The notes: generated by a model not told the origin, from the letters alone. Shown: positions 34,604 through 43,392, counted from the stretch's first letter. The stretch is 64,000 nt of DNA from Bacillus chungangensis (GCF_030812995.1 NZ_JAUSTT010000015.1:62001-126000), one strand, 5' to 3'. Numbers and translations: made by a program.

Positions 34604-34795
34604 CCCACATCTAACTGCGAGTCAAGACTCCCACCTCAAGGGTTAGAGTAATCGAGAAGTCTAGGTTGGAGATAACTGAAAGTCAAATGTCCGATTGGTT
34701 CAGGCCGACAGGATGTCGGTCACAACGGCGTTGCAACAGCTCAGCCTTTGTTCTATTTTTTTGAGTAGGGGAGAGAACCCCACTATGGAAGGATA
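34604..34795 (+). mobile_element. TTTAT-bounded mini-element, copy 4 (short form, right end decayed)
   Basis: TTTAT (34599-34603) then CCCACATCTAACTG; the left hairpin (ACTCCCACCT / AGGTTGGAG), GTCCGATTGGTTC and a GCCGACAGGATGTCGG hairpin are kept. The right end CACTATGGAAGGATATGAAC no longer matches GGAAGTTTCACTTTAT, so transposition or processing from this copy is doubtful. It inserted right after the PspC gene. Confidence 0.65.
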
Positions 34796-34849
34796 TGAAC
34801 GTAACTTTCAAGGCCCTACCCTAATTTTTTAAAAATGTGCTGTTTTAGG

Positions 34850-35093
34850 GCAACCTTAAGAAAAAACCACTATTTTAGTGTTCTCACAAAAAACTTTATA
34901 GGGAGTGGCGGGCATGATAACCTCTTGGGTGTAGCCAATTTATCTTATTAATTGGCGTCTTGGCGTAAGACTCATGCCCGCAGAGGACTCCGTGTCAAGT
35001 TTTTATACTTCGACGAAGCACCTTATTCACGGACCTTCATTGGTTAAGCACACGGCACGAAGGTAAAAATACTCTACGACGATGTATACCATA
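34850..35093 (-). pseudogene. probable 3' part of an internally deleted IS110 element
   Basis: This stretch continues the second IS110 fragment for a few codons (GYGIHR) and then loses the transposase frame. It contains a 10-bp inverted repeat GCGGGCATGA / TCATGCCCGC (34908 and 34972) enclosing CCAATT / AATTGG. Its link to the IS110 right end is an inference from position, not from protein matches. Confidence 0.35.
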
Positions 35094-35386
35094 TCCCGTT
35101 GGACCTGCTTCATAACAAAATTTTAATTGATCTGGATTACCCAGTTTTTTAACTAACTATCTGATAGAATTTGGTGTATTAGAAATCATCCCAAGATACC
35201 TTGGTTCATTTCTTCCTTCATCTGCGATAGCAACAGCAATTTTTTCCTTTGACACGTCTAAACCTACGTATTTTGTGGTATCCTTCATATTAATGGCTTC
35301 TTTCGTAATGCAGCTCTGATTTGGTTTTCTATTTAGTAACAAGTCTAACCAAGTTAACCTGCGATATTACGAGTAAGGGGCCAGTT
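35094..35386 (-). pseudogene. IS110-family transposase, 5' fragment 2
   Basis: Nearly identical to 32465-32757: MKDTTKYVGLDVSKEK from ATG near 35290, NTPNSIR, then an in-frame stop where copy 1 has Gln (TAG at the ACTATCTG position), then QLKFCYEAGPTGYG. The shared 5' boundary is GGGGCCAGTT. It cannot make an active transposase. Confidence 0.78.
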
Positions 35387-35429
35387 ACTTTATATCGCTT
35401 AGCGAAAGCTTGTAAAGAGTAGCTTTCGC

Positions 35430-35610
35430 TATTCCTTTGCTCTCTTCTTCATTCGTTTTAAAATTTCACTTCGCAACAAAGCACAATAATCTTGTTCTTC
35501 TGGTGAACGCAAATAGATACGATTATAGACTATACGCTTCTAACAATTCTTTATTAACCATTTCACTTGGAGATTTCCGTTCTTTTTCCACATACCGACC
35601 ACGTTCTTCA
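35430..35610 (-). pseudogene. frameshifted C-terminal gene remnant
   Basis: The minus strand reads KERKSPSEMVNKELLEAYS, then after a one-base shift VYNRIYLRSPEEQDYC, then ALLRSEILKRMKKRAKE and a stop. Together these look like the end of one charged helical protein broken by a frameshift. The family is not recognised. Confidence 0.35.
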
Positions 35611-35898
35611 CACATACACCCAACCCTCACTTTTATGCACATAATTATTTAATCCAACATGCCAATATGCCATCACATCAACAGCACCATTTGCCACTTC
35701 GTTATTATCATCATCAAGAAGAATTAAGTCACCATCCTTCACATCATCAAGATTCAATTCTTTATGAATTTTCTTCAACAAACCACCGTAGGAAATTAAG
35801 CGTTTGTAAGCTAATGCTGTATCTAAATCTTTCACTGTTTGAACATTTTCTGGCGTCACTTTATTACCACGAATGACATCTGTATCCTTCATTGGCAT
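35608..35898 (-). CDS. hypothetical protein, possibly 5'-truncated
   Basis: A 96-residue acidic protein (MPMKDTDVIRGNKVTPENVQ ... DVMAYWHVGLNNYV). I do not recognise the family. No ribosome site precedes the ATG, and the frame stays open for about 8 codons upstream (FNTICAENQ), so the true start may be lost or non-standard. It adjoins a frameshifted remnant at 35430-35610 and IS110 debris, so it may itself be a relic of a mobile region. Confidence 0.4.
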   Translation of the reverse strand: MPMKDTDVIRGNKVTPENVQTVKDLDTALAYKRLISYGGLLKKIHKELNLDDVKDGDLILLDDDNNEVANGAVDVMAYWHVGLNNYVHKSEGWVYV

Positions 35899-35947
35899 TT
35901 GATTCTCTGCACATATCGTATTAAACTATTAGACATCTAATTCCTAC

Positions 35948-35976
35948 TTGACCAATAGGTATTATTGAGGTATAGT
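35948..35976 (+). promoter_or_regulatory. sigma-A promoter of tcyP
   Basis: TTGACC (35948-35953), a 17-bp spacer and TATAGT (35971-35976), 33 bp before the tcyP start. The spacer contains an imperfect inverted repeat (CCAATAggtATTATTG), which could be an operator such as that of the cysteine regulator CymR, but this is not certain. Confidence 0.65.
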
Positions 35977-36009
35977 GATGCTTACATTAAAAAGAGGAGG
36001 AGAACGAAG

Positions 36010-37398
36010 GTGAATACGCTGTTAATCATAGGGAACATCATCGTTTTTTTATTACTGGTGTTCGGACTATTTGTGATGCAAAAGAAGCATGTTTCATTTT
36101 CCGTCCGTGTTTTTACAGCACTAGGGATCGGAATTGTTTTTGGCCTTGTCATTCATCTTATATATGGAACAACTTCTGACATTACAAATGGATCGCTTGA
36201 GTGGTTTAATATCGTTGGCACTGGCTATATTAAGCTGTTGCAAATGATCGTGATGCCGCTTGTATTTATTTCGATCGTCATGGCTTTTACAAAGCTGAAA
36301 TTAACGAATAATCTTGGAAAAATAAGTGCGTTGATCATTGGGATTTTGATTGGTACAACAGCAATTGCTGCTTTCATTGGGATCGTGACCGCTCTCGGTT
36401 TGAATTTAGAAGCAATTGAACTTCAAGAAGGGGAGGCTGAGGCTGCCCGCAATGCGGCTTTAGTAGAAAGAGTCGATACGGTAGAGAATATGACCGTTCC
36501 TCAGCAAATCATTGAGCTGCTTCCTGGGAACCCATTTCTTGATTTTACGGGAGCAAGACCGACTTCAACAATTGCGATTGTTATTTTTGCTAGTATCATT
36601 GGGCTAGCTTATCTAGGGATAAAACGAAAAGAACCCGAGCAAGCTGCATTTTTTGCAAAAATCATTTCTAGTATTCATACGATTGTTATGCGCGTTGTGA
36701 CACTGATTCTTCGCCTGACACCATATGGCGTGTTGGCATTGATGACGAAAGTGACGGCTTCAAGTGATTATAGTGCTATTGCCAAGCTAGGTAAATTTGT
36801 GATCGCTTCTTATTTAGCATTAATTATTATGTTTTTGATTCATTTAGTATTGTTGGCGATTGCGAAAATAAATCCAATCACTTATTTGAAAAAAGCGATG
36901 CCAGCTTTAACATTTGCCTTTACTTCTCGTTCAAGTGCGGGTACATTACCGATAAATATAAAAACACAGACGAAAGCATTCGGCGTTTCGGAAGGGGTGG
37001 CCAATTTTGCTGGTTCCTTTGGTTTAACAATTGGCCAGAATGGCTGTGCCGGCATCTATCCAGCGATGTTGGCGGTAATGGTCGCACCAACAGTTGGCAT
37101 CAATCCTTTAGACCCATCGTTTATCGTCAGCCTAATTGCTGTCGTTGCTATTAGCTCATTTGGAGTGGCTGGTGTTGGAGGAGGGGCAACCTTTGCAGCG
37201 CTTCTTGTTTTATCTGCTTTAAATTTGCCGATTGCGATTGTTGGGCTCCTGATTTCAGTTGAGCCTTTAATCGATATGGGACGTACAGCGTTAAATGTGA
37301 GCGGCAGCATGACAGCTGGTCTTTTAACTGGAAAAGCAACAGGCGAGCTGGATAAAGAAGTATATGATCAACTCACAGCTCGTGTCGATCAGGCGTAG
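36010..37398 (+). CDS. tcyP: L-cystine sodium symporter, TcyP family
   Basis: Membrane transporter of 462 residues, like the 463-residue TcyP of B. subtilis, in the dicarboxylate/amino acid:cation symporter (GltP) superfamily. About eight to ten membrane helices. The SRSSAGTLP loop near 310 and the GQNGCAGIYPAM and GVAGVGGGATFAALLVLS segments form the substrate and re-entrant hairpin region. GTG 36010 is 9 bp after AGGAGG; the upstream extension from 35965 lies in the promoter. It imports cystine as a sulfur source. Right beside it is the terminator shared with the convergent peptide-binding gene. Confidence 0.9.
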   Translation: MNTLLIIGNIIVFLLLVFGLFVMQKKHVSFSVRVFTALGIGIVFGLVIHLIYGTTSDITNGSLEWFNIVGTGYIKLLQMIVMPLVFISIVMAFTKLKLTNNLGKISALIIGILIGTTAIAAFIGIVTALGLNLEAIELQEGEAEAARNAALVERVDTVENMTVPQQIIELLPGNPFLDFTGARPTSTIAIVIFASIIGLAYLGIKRKEPEQAAFFAKIISSIHTIVMRVVTLILRLTPYGVLALMTKVTASSDYSAIAKLGKFVIASYLALIIMFLIHLVLLAIAKINPITYLKKAMPALTFAFTSRSSAGTLPINIKTQTKAFGVSEGVANFAGSFGLTIGQNGCAGIYPAMLAVMVAPTVGINPLDPSFIVSLIAVVAISSFGVAGVGGGATFAALLVLSALNLPIAIVGLLISVEPLIDMGRTALNVSGSMTAGLLTGKATGELDKEVYDQLTARVDQA

Positions 37399-37402
37399 AT
37401 GA

Positions 37403-37423
37403 AGCAGGGCAGTCAGCCCTGCT
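37403..37423. terminator. bidirectional terminator between tcyP and the peptide-binding gene
   Basis: AGCAGGGC and GCCCTGCT form an 8-bp stem around AGTCA, 5 bp after tcyP and overlapping the stop of the convergent gene. Confidence 0.65.
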
Positions 37424-39041
37424 ATTCATTTTCAATAGATGCATGTTGAATTTGATAAATGCCTGTTGGATGCATGCTGAAGCCTTTGACTTTGTCGCTG
37501 ACACCTGTTAAATATTCCTGATGGTGGATATAGAGCATCGGCGCCAACTCTACTAATCTCTCCTGTGCATCTCTGTAAATAGTCCGGCGTTTATCCTCAT
37601 CTGACTCTTCTCTCCCTGCTTCTAATAGCTCATCTAATGTTGGATCAGCAAGGAATGTCCTGTTTCCAGGCTCTCCAGCATTTTCAGAATGGAAAAGCGG
37701 TGACATGGCATAATCGGCATCACCGGTAGACGCAGACCAACCGAGAATAAACATATCGTGTTTTCCGGCAGATGTTTGATCAAGATATGCTCCCCATTCC
37801 ATTACTTCAATCTTCACATCAATGCCTAACTCTTTTAGATTTGCTTGGACAAATTCGGCAATATCAATGCGCTGAGGGTTGTCATTTGTCCAAATTGTTG
37901 TAGAGAAGCCATTTTCATAACCTGCTTCTGCCAGCAACGCTTTTGCTTTTTCAATATCGTATGGAAGTGCTTCGACTGAATCGTCATAACCCCAAACGTC
38001 TGGTGCAATTGGACTTTTTGCAGGAACCCCAGTTCCTTCATATATTCCTTGAAGAATGCCTTCTTTATCAATTGCCATTGAAATGGCCTGCCGTACTTTA
38101 ACGTTGTCAAAAGGTTCCTTTTGTACGTTAAAGCCAATATAGGCGAGGCTGATGCTAAGCTGGCGGTTTAAATGGGCTTTGTCAAGATTATCGATGCGCG
38201 CCATATCGCTAGGCGCAATCACATCTGCAATGTGGGAAACGCCCGTTTCGAGTTCAGCTACTCGAGTCAACCCTTCTGGTACGACTTTAAATAATACAGA
38301 ATCTACTTTTACTTTATCTCCCCAATAGTCATCATTTTTTACAAGTCTAATAAATTCATTGGATTTCCACTGATCAAATTTAAAAAAACCCGTTCCTGTA
38401 GGATTTGATGTCACATAAGCACCTGGATCGTCTCCGTTTTTCATGCCTTCATAATCTTTTTTTATCGCTTCTAAGCTGATCATTTGGCCGCCGCTGTGTG
38501 AAAGGTGTGTAAGCAATGGAGCGAATGGATATGACGTCATAATTTGTACAGTATGGGGATCGATAACTTTGACTTCGGAAACCATTGTAAACAAAAATGA
38601 ACGTGGTGAAGCAATGTTTGGGTCTGTAATCCTCTCAAGGTTTGCTTTTACAACTTCCGCATTAAAATCAGAGCCATCATGAAAGACGACGCCTTCTTTT
38701 AGCTTAAATTCCCAAGTCAGCTCATCTATTTGCTGCCAGCTTTCAGCTAGTCTAGGTTGAATGGTCATTTTCTCATCTTGGGAAACGAGCGGTTCATAAA
38801 TATTAAATGTGATGTTAGCAGATGGAACATCGTTTGCTTTATGCGGATCTAGAGATACTGCGTCAGATAAAAGCGCAAAGATTAATTCATTACTAGCATC
38901 CTTTTGTGTGCCATTTTCTTTTTTCCCTTCCTGATCTTTTATATTCCCAGTTGAATCGACTTTTTCTTGGGCACAGGCTGTCAAGAGGAGTGAGAAAGCC
39001 AGCAAGAAAACAAACAGAATGGTTTTGTTCTCCTTTTTCAA
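37422..39041 (-). CDS. family 5 peptide-binding lipoprotein (DppA/GsiB-like)
   Basis: Extracytoplasmic ABC binding protein of 539 residues. The lipobox LTAC puts the lipidated Cys at 23, followed by a polar linker and an SBP_bac_5 domain (SLDPHKANDVPSANITFNIYE near 65, VRQAISMAIDKEGI near 318, ELAPMLYIHHQEYLTG near 500). It is transcribed away from a four-gene permease/ATPase operon at 39507-43392 that lacks its own binding protein, so it is the likely partner. Ligands of this group are di- or oligopeptides, glutathione or nickel chelates. A mini-element has inserted into the shared promoter region. Confidence 0.85.
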   Translation of the reverse strand: MKKENKTILFVFLLAFSLLLTACAQEKVDSTGNIKDQEGKKENGTQKDASNELIFALLSDAVSLDPHKANDVPSANITFNIYEPLVSQDEKMTIQPRLAESWQQIDELTWEFKLKEGVVFHDGSDFNAEVVKANLERITDPNIASPRSFLFTMVSEVKVIDPHTVQIMTSYPFAPLLTHLSHSGGQMISLEAIKKDYEGMKNGDDPGAYVTSNPTGTGFFKFDQWKSNEFIRLVKNDDYWGDKVKVDSVLFKVVPEGLTRVAELETGVSHIADVIAPSDMARIDNLDKAHLNRQLSISLAYIGFNVQKEPFDNVKVRQAISMAIDKEGILQGIYEGTGVPAKSPIAPDVWGYDDSVEALPYDIEKAKALLAEAGYENGFSTTIWTNDNPQRIDIAEFVQANLKELGIDVKIEVMEWGAYLDQTSAGKHDMFILGWSASTGDADYAMSPLFHSENAGEPGNRTFLADPTLDELLEAGREESDEDKRRTIYRDAQERLVELAPMLYIHHQEYLTGVSDKVKGFSMHPTGIYQIQHASIENE

Positions 39042-39506
39042 CTTATAATTCCCCCTTTTGGAATATTTAGAAAAAATAATAACTATATGTTAACGTATGG
39101 AAAGAAATTTAACAAGTAAAACTTTTTTAAAAATTAGAAAAATATATCACCATTCACCATATTTTTAAGCTAAAATAGACTTTGATAAAGTGAAACTTCC
39201 ATCAGTGGGGGTTTTCTCTCATCCCCCATAAAAAAAGGATCTCAAGCTAAAAACGCGACGTCCTCGAAAAAGGAAACCGCTTTTTCTTCGTGCGATGTTG
39301 ATTCAAGAAGCTTTCCTTATCCTGTAGGCCCGAACCAATCGGACATTTGACTTTCAGTTATCCCCACCTAGCGCTTCTGATTCCTCTTACTCCCCGAGGT
39401 GGGGGTCTTACTGCCAGTTAGATGTGGGATAAAACTGGCATTTATTCCAATGTCTAAAGAATATTTGCCTGGAAGTGTCATTTTAATGAAGGAAAGGGTG
39501 TGTCCG
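39042..39506. other. divergent control region disrupted by a mini-element
   Basis: About 465 bp between the peptide-binding gene and the permease operon, more than half of it occupied by mini-element copy 5. Remaining unique DNA: 39042-39184, AT-rich, expected to hold the minus-strand promoter; and 39434-39506, with AAGGAAAGGG before the dppC-like start. The plus-strand promoter must lie in or close to the element. Confidence 0.5.
39185..39428 (-). mobile_element. TTTAT-bounded mini-element, copy 5 (long form, intact)
   Basis: A 244-bp copy on the minus strand: TTTAT (39429-39433), CCCACATCTAACTGGCAGT, the left hairpin, GACTTTCA and GATTGGTTCGGGCCTAC regions, then an extra inner cassette (AAGGAAAGCTTCTTGAATC, CGAAGAAAAAGCGG, CTTTTTCGAGG) not present in copies 1 and 3, and the right end GGAAGTTTCACTTTAT at 39185. 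The TTTAT pentamer is conserved at both ends. Confidence 0.78.
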
Positions 39507-40415
39507 ATGAAAGGTAATATGGCAGAAACATCAATGGTAAAGGTTCAATCAGGAAATACAAAACTTGCTAATTTGTCTTCGTTTTACAAAAGATTGAAAC
39601 GAAATAAAGCTGCAATGGCTGGAGGGTATTTGATACTATTCCTTTTTTTAACTGCCCTCTTGGGACCCTATTTTACCCAGTATGACCCTACCATACCTGA
39701 TTACACTGCGAAACTAGAAAGTCCATCAAAAGTACATTGGTTTGGAACTGATCATCACGGACGGGATATTTTTACAAGAATTATTCATGGGATGCCGATT
39801 ACATTTTATGTTGGTTTCGTTTCTGTGTTGATCGGATCATTTTTTGGGATCGGAATTGGCCTTATTTCTGGGTATTATGGCGGAATGATGGATGCTGTTC
39901 TGATGCGTGTGATGGATGTACTGCTAGCTTTTCCAGGGATTTTGCTTGCGCTTGCTATTGTCAGTGTATTAGGTGGAAGCTTAACAAATGTCATTATTGC
40001 TGTTGGAATTTTTTCCATTCCAACTTTTGCCCGCATCGTCCGGGGTTCAACCCTTGCTGTCAGAAAGCTAGAATATATTGACGCTGTAAAAGCATTAGGG
40101 GCGACAGATATGAAAATTATTTTTCAACATATCTTGCCAAATATTTTATCACCAATCATTGTACAAGCAACGCTGCGAATTGCAACAGCGATTTTAACAG
40201 CATCTGGCCTTTCTTTTCTTGGACTAGGTGCACAGCCGCCTACTCCTGAATGGGGGGCAATGCTAAGTGCAGGGCGAAGTTATATGTTTGATCATCCACA
40301 CGCTGCATTTTTTCCAGGAATCGCGATTGTGATTGTCGTCTTAGCTTTTAATATATTCGGAGATGGACTTAGAGATGCCCTTGATCCTAAAATGAAAAAA
40401 GGCGAAAGCAGGTGA
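39507..40415 (+). CDS. DppC/OppC-type peptide ABC permease
   Basis: Membrane subunit of 302 residues with about six helices. GTDHHGRDIFTRIIHGMP near 85 is the family segment before helix 2, and the EAA loop appears as DAVKALGATDMKIIFQHILPN near 192-212. I start at ATG 39507 with AAAGGG 8 bp upstream; the longer frame from 39399 begins inside the mini-element. Unusually this C-type permease precedes the B-type gene. First of four same-strand genes, partnered by the divergent binding lipoprotein. Confidence 0.86.
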   Translation: MKGNMAETSMVKVQSGNTKLANLSSFYKRLKRNKAAMAGGYLILFLFLTALLGPYFTQYDPTIPDYTAKLESPSKVHWFGTDHHGRDIFTRIIHGMPITFYVGFVSVLIGSFFGIGIGLISGYYGGMMDAVLMRVMDVLLAFPGILLALAIVSVLGGSLTNVIIAVGIFSIPTFARIVRGSTLAVRKLEYIDAVKALGATDMKIIFQHILPNILSPIIVQATLRIATAILTASGLSFLGLGAQPPTPEWGAMLSAGRSYMFDHPHAAFFPGIAIVIVVLAFNIFGDGLRDALDPKMKKGESR

Positions 40416-40421
40416 ACCCTA

Positions 40422-41345
40422 TTGTTTAAATATATTGTCAGACGGATGCTTCAGACGATTCCGGTTATGTTGGGAGTGACGATTTTAGTATTTTTATTGA
40501 TGCATTTAATTCCCGGAGACCCTGCGCAAATTATTGCTGGGGAAAGTGCTTCCCCAGCACAAGTGGAACAGATGCGTGAACAATTAGGCTTAAATGAGCC
40601 AATCCCAATGCAATACGGGAAATTTCTTGCAAAAATAGTTCAAGGCGACTTAGGGAACTCGATAAAGAGCAGCCGGCCAGTGGCAGAGGAAATTAGTTTA
40701 AGATTTTGGGTGACGCTTGAATTAGCAATTTATAGTACGATTCTAAGTGTTTTTCTAGGGTTGATAGCTGGCATTGTATCAGCGGTTAGAACGTATACGC
40801 TATCAGATATTGGCATCATGATTGCTGCTCTTTTTGGCTTATCGATGCCTAATTTCTGGCTTGGATTAATGCTGATCCAGTTTTTTTCAATAAAACAAGG
40901 ATTTGTTCCACCATCAGGCTGGGGGAGCTGGGAGCAAGCGATTTTGCCTGTCATTACGCTTGGAACAGCGGGAGCGGCAATTATTGCGAGAATGACAAGG
41001 TCGAGCATGCTGGAGGTCATTAGTCAAGATTATATTCGTACAGCAAGGGCGAAAGGTGTCAAAGAACGAGTCGTTATTTACAGGCATGCACTCAAAAATG
41101 CCCTCATTCCTATCGTAACTATTGTTGGTCTTGAATTTGGCGCTTTGCTCGGGGGAACAGTTTTAACGGAAACAGTCTTTGCGATTAATGGGATGGGAAG
41201 GTTGATTATTGATGCGATTAGAATGCGCGATTTTCCAGTCGTTCAAGGTGCTGTCCTTGTTATTGCATTAATATTTGTCATTGTCAATTTATTTGTCGAT
41301 ATTTCCTATCGTGCTTTGAATAAGCGGATAGAACTAAATGGTTAA
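40422..41345 (+). CDS. DppB/OppB-type peptide ABC permease
   Basis: Membrane subunit of 307 residues with about six helices. The start FKYIVRRMLQTIPVMLGVTILVF and LIPGDPAQ near 30 are typical of B-type permeases; the EAA loop is RTARAKGVKERVVIYRHALKNALIP near 205. TTG 40422 has AGGTGA 6 bp upstream and lies 6 bp after the previous stop. Forms the translocation pore with the C-type subunit. Confidence 0.87.
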   Translation: MFKYIVRRMLQTIPVMLGVTILVFLLMHLIPGDPAQIIAGESASPAQVEQMREQLGLNEPIPMQYGKFLAKIVQGDLGNSIKSSRPVAEEISLRFWVTLELAIYSTILSVFLGLIAGIVSAVRTYTLSDIGIMIAALFGLSMPNFWLGLMLIQFFSIKQGFVPPSGWGSWEQAILPVITLGTAGAAIIARMTRSSMLEVISQDYIRTARAKGVKERVVIYRHALKNALIPIVTIVGLEFGALLGGTVLTETVFAINGMGRLIIDAIRMRDFPVVQGAVLVIALIFVIVNLFVDISYRALNKRIELNG

Positions 41346-41381
41346 ATGAGGTCAGATTATAGGGAAAAAGAGGTGTAATCT

Positions 41382-42413
41382 ATGGAAGGGGTCAAACCTA
41401 TTCTTGAAGTGCAGCAATTACGCACTTCCTTTTTTACTGATGAAGGAGAAATAAAGGCGGTCGATGGCATTAGTTTTCAATTGCAAAAAGGCAAAACACT
41501 CGGTATTGTTGGTGAATCAGGTTCGGGAAAAAGCATTACTTCCTTATCGATTATGAGATTGATACAGCAGCCTGGAAAGATTGTCGGCGGCGAAATCTTA
41601 TTTAATGGAAAAAATCTGCTGGAAAAATCAGAAGCACAAATGCGAGAACTAAGAGGGAATCAATTGTCGATTATTTTTCAAGAACCGATGACCTCTTTGA
41701 ACCCCGTCTATACAGTGGGCATGCAGATTGCTGAAGTCTTTCAAGTTCATCAAGGCCTGCGAAAGAAACAAGCGAGACAAAAAGCAGTAGAAATGTTAAG
41801 GATGGTCGGCATACCTTCTCCAGAGAAACGGTTGAATCAATATCCATTTGAGCTTTCTGGCGGTATGAGACAGCGTGTGATGGTTGCAATTGCCTTAGCA
41901 TGCACCCCAGCGCTCTTAATTGCCGACGAACCAACGACCGCCTTGGATGTCACCATTCAGGCACAAATTTTAGATTTGATCAATGATCTCCAGCAGCGAT
42001 TGCAGATGTCTGTTCTGATGATAACGCATGATTTAGGTGTTGTAGCAGAAACATGTGATGATGTTGCTGTCATGTATTGCGGCGAAATTGTTGAGTATGC
42101 AGATGTTAGAACCCTTTTTCGGACCCCAAAACATCCGTATACAGTGGGGCTGCTACAGTCATTGCCACGGCATGATGTTGAGCAAGAAGAGCTGCAGGCG
42201 ATTCATGGTACAGTACCTAACGCAGCGGAAATGCCGACGGGCTGCCGATTTGCGCCGCGTTGTTCACATGCACGAACTATTTGTTATGAAAGACATCCAG
42301 CATTCATTTGCCAAGATAAAAAAAATCAAGTGCGCTGCTGGATGTATTCAGAAGTGTGGGATGGAGTTCAGGAGGTGGATAGAAATGACGAGCAGCGTCC
42401 TGTTGGAAGTTAA
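41382..42413 (+). CDS. DppD/OppD-type peptide ABC ATPase
   Basis: Cytoplasmic ATPase of 343 residues. Walker A GESGSGKSI near 44, signature LSGGMRQR near 158, Walker B LLIADEPTTALD near 176, switch His in MITHDLGVV near 212. The C-terminal oligopeptide-ABC domain has the Cys pattern TGCRFAPRCSHARTIC, which in relatives can hold an iron-sulfur cluster. It overlaps the next gene by 29 bp, giving translational coupling. Confidence 0.88.
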   Translation: MEGVKPILEVQQLRTSFFTDEGEIKAVDGISFQLQKGKTLGIVGESGSGKSITSLSIMRLIQQPGKIVGGEILFNGKNLLEKSEAQMRELRGNQLSIIFQEPMTSLNPVYTVGMQIAEVFQVHQGLRKKQARQKAVEMLRMVGIPSPEKRLNQYPFELSGGMRQRVMVAIALACTPALLIADEPTTALDVTIQAQILDLINDLQQRLQMSVLMITHDLGVVAETCDDVAVMYCGEIVEYADVRTLFRTPKHPYTVGLLQSLPRHDVEQEELQAIHGTVPNAAEMPTGCRFAPRCSHARTICYERHPAFICQDKKNQVRCWMYSEVWDGVQEVDRNDEQRPVGS

Positions 42414-43392
42414 TCATTTGAAGCAATATTTTCCGATTAAAGGCGGCTTTTTAGGGAGAACTGTTGATCATGTGAAAGCAGTTGATGATATTTCATTTGC
42501 TATTCATGAAGGGGAGACGGTAAGTGTCGTTGGTGAATCCGGCTGTGGGAAATCGACTACAGGCCGAGCAATTTTGCGATTGGATGAGCCAACTGCCGGT
42601 GAAATGATTTTTAACGGAATTGATTTAGTTTCTTTAAGTCGAAAGGCGATGAGAAAAAAGCGAAAAGAGATTCAAATGATTTTCCAAGATCCGTATGCTT
42701 CTCTTAATCCTCGCCAAACTGTCAGCCAGATTTTAGAGGAAGCGATGGCAATCCAGCAGGTGGCTCCAAAGCGGGAAAGACGGGTAAGAGCAATTGAATT
42801 AATGGAAAAGGTTGGGCTTTCTCCTTCTCATGCCGACCGTTATCCCCATGAATTCAGCGGGGGACAGCGTCAGAGAATTGGCATCGCGAGAGCACTTTCC
42901 GTTCAGCCAAAGCTCGTAATATGTGATGAAGCCGTATCGGCGCTTGATGTCTCTATACAAGCACAAGTACTTAACCTATTAAAACAGCTTCAGAAAGAAT
43001 TCCAGCTTACTTACTTATTTATATCTCATGATTTAGGCGTTGTTCGGCATATTTCTGACCGCATCATTGTCATGTATCTTGGGAAAATTGTCGAGGTAGC
43101 AGATAAAACATCATTGTTTGAAAACCCAAGACATCCTTACACACAAGCATTACTTTCTGCCATTCCTATTCCAGACCCAGATAAAAAGAAAGAACGCATT
43201 GTCCTAAAAGGAGATGTGCCATCGCCAATCAACCCGCCATCTGGCTGTCGTTTTCATACGCGCTGCTTATATGCGACTGAACGCTGCCGTCACGAAGCGC
43301 CAATATTAAGAACAGCTACAATGATGAAGGAGAATCATACAGCAGCATGTCATTATTTGGAGGATATTTATAAAAGCATATCATTGCATTAA
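42385..43392 (+). CDS. DppF/OppF-type peptide ABC ATPase
   Basis: Second ATPase of the system, 335 residues. Walker A GESGCGKST near 53, signature FSGGQRQR near 158, Walker B LVICDEAVSALD near 175, switch His in FISHDLGVV near 210, C-terminal Cys motif SGCRFHTRCLYATERC. I chose ATG 42385 (GGAGGTGG 6 bp upstream), which lies inside the end of the D-type gene; the frame is open back to 42055 but only as its overlap. Last gene of the operon. Confidence 0.88.
   Translation: MTSSVLLEVNHLKQYFPIKGGFLGRTVDHVKAVDDISFAIHEGETVSVVGESGCGKSTTGRAILRLDEPTAGEMIFNGIDLVSLSRKAMRKKRKEIQMIFQDPYASLNPRQTVSQILEEAMAIQQVAPKRERRVRAIELMEKVGLSPSHADRYPHEFSGGQRQRIGIARALSVQPKLVICDEAVSALDVSIQAQVLNLLKQLQKEFQLTYLFISHDLGVVRHISDRIIVMYLGKIVEVADKTSLFENPRHPYTQALLSAIPIPDPDKKKERIVLKGDVPSPINPPSGCRFHTRCLYATERCRHEAPILRTATMMKENHTAACHYLEDIYKSISLH

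Noticed and set aside
35437-35876. Plus-strand frames of 69-71 residues
   Set aside because: His/Leu-rich shadows of the minus-strand hypothetical gene and remnant.
42055-42384. 110-residue N-terminal extension of the DppF-like ATPase
   Set aside because: This part is the out-of-frame overlap with the DppD-like gene; GGAGGTGG and the family N-terminus place the start at 42385.
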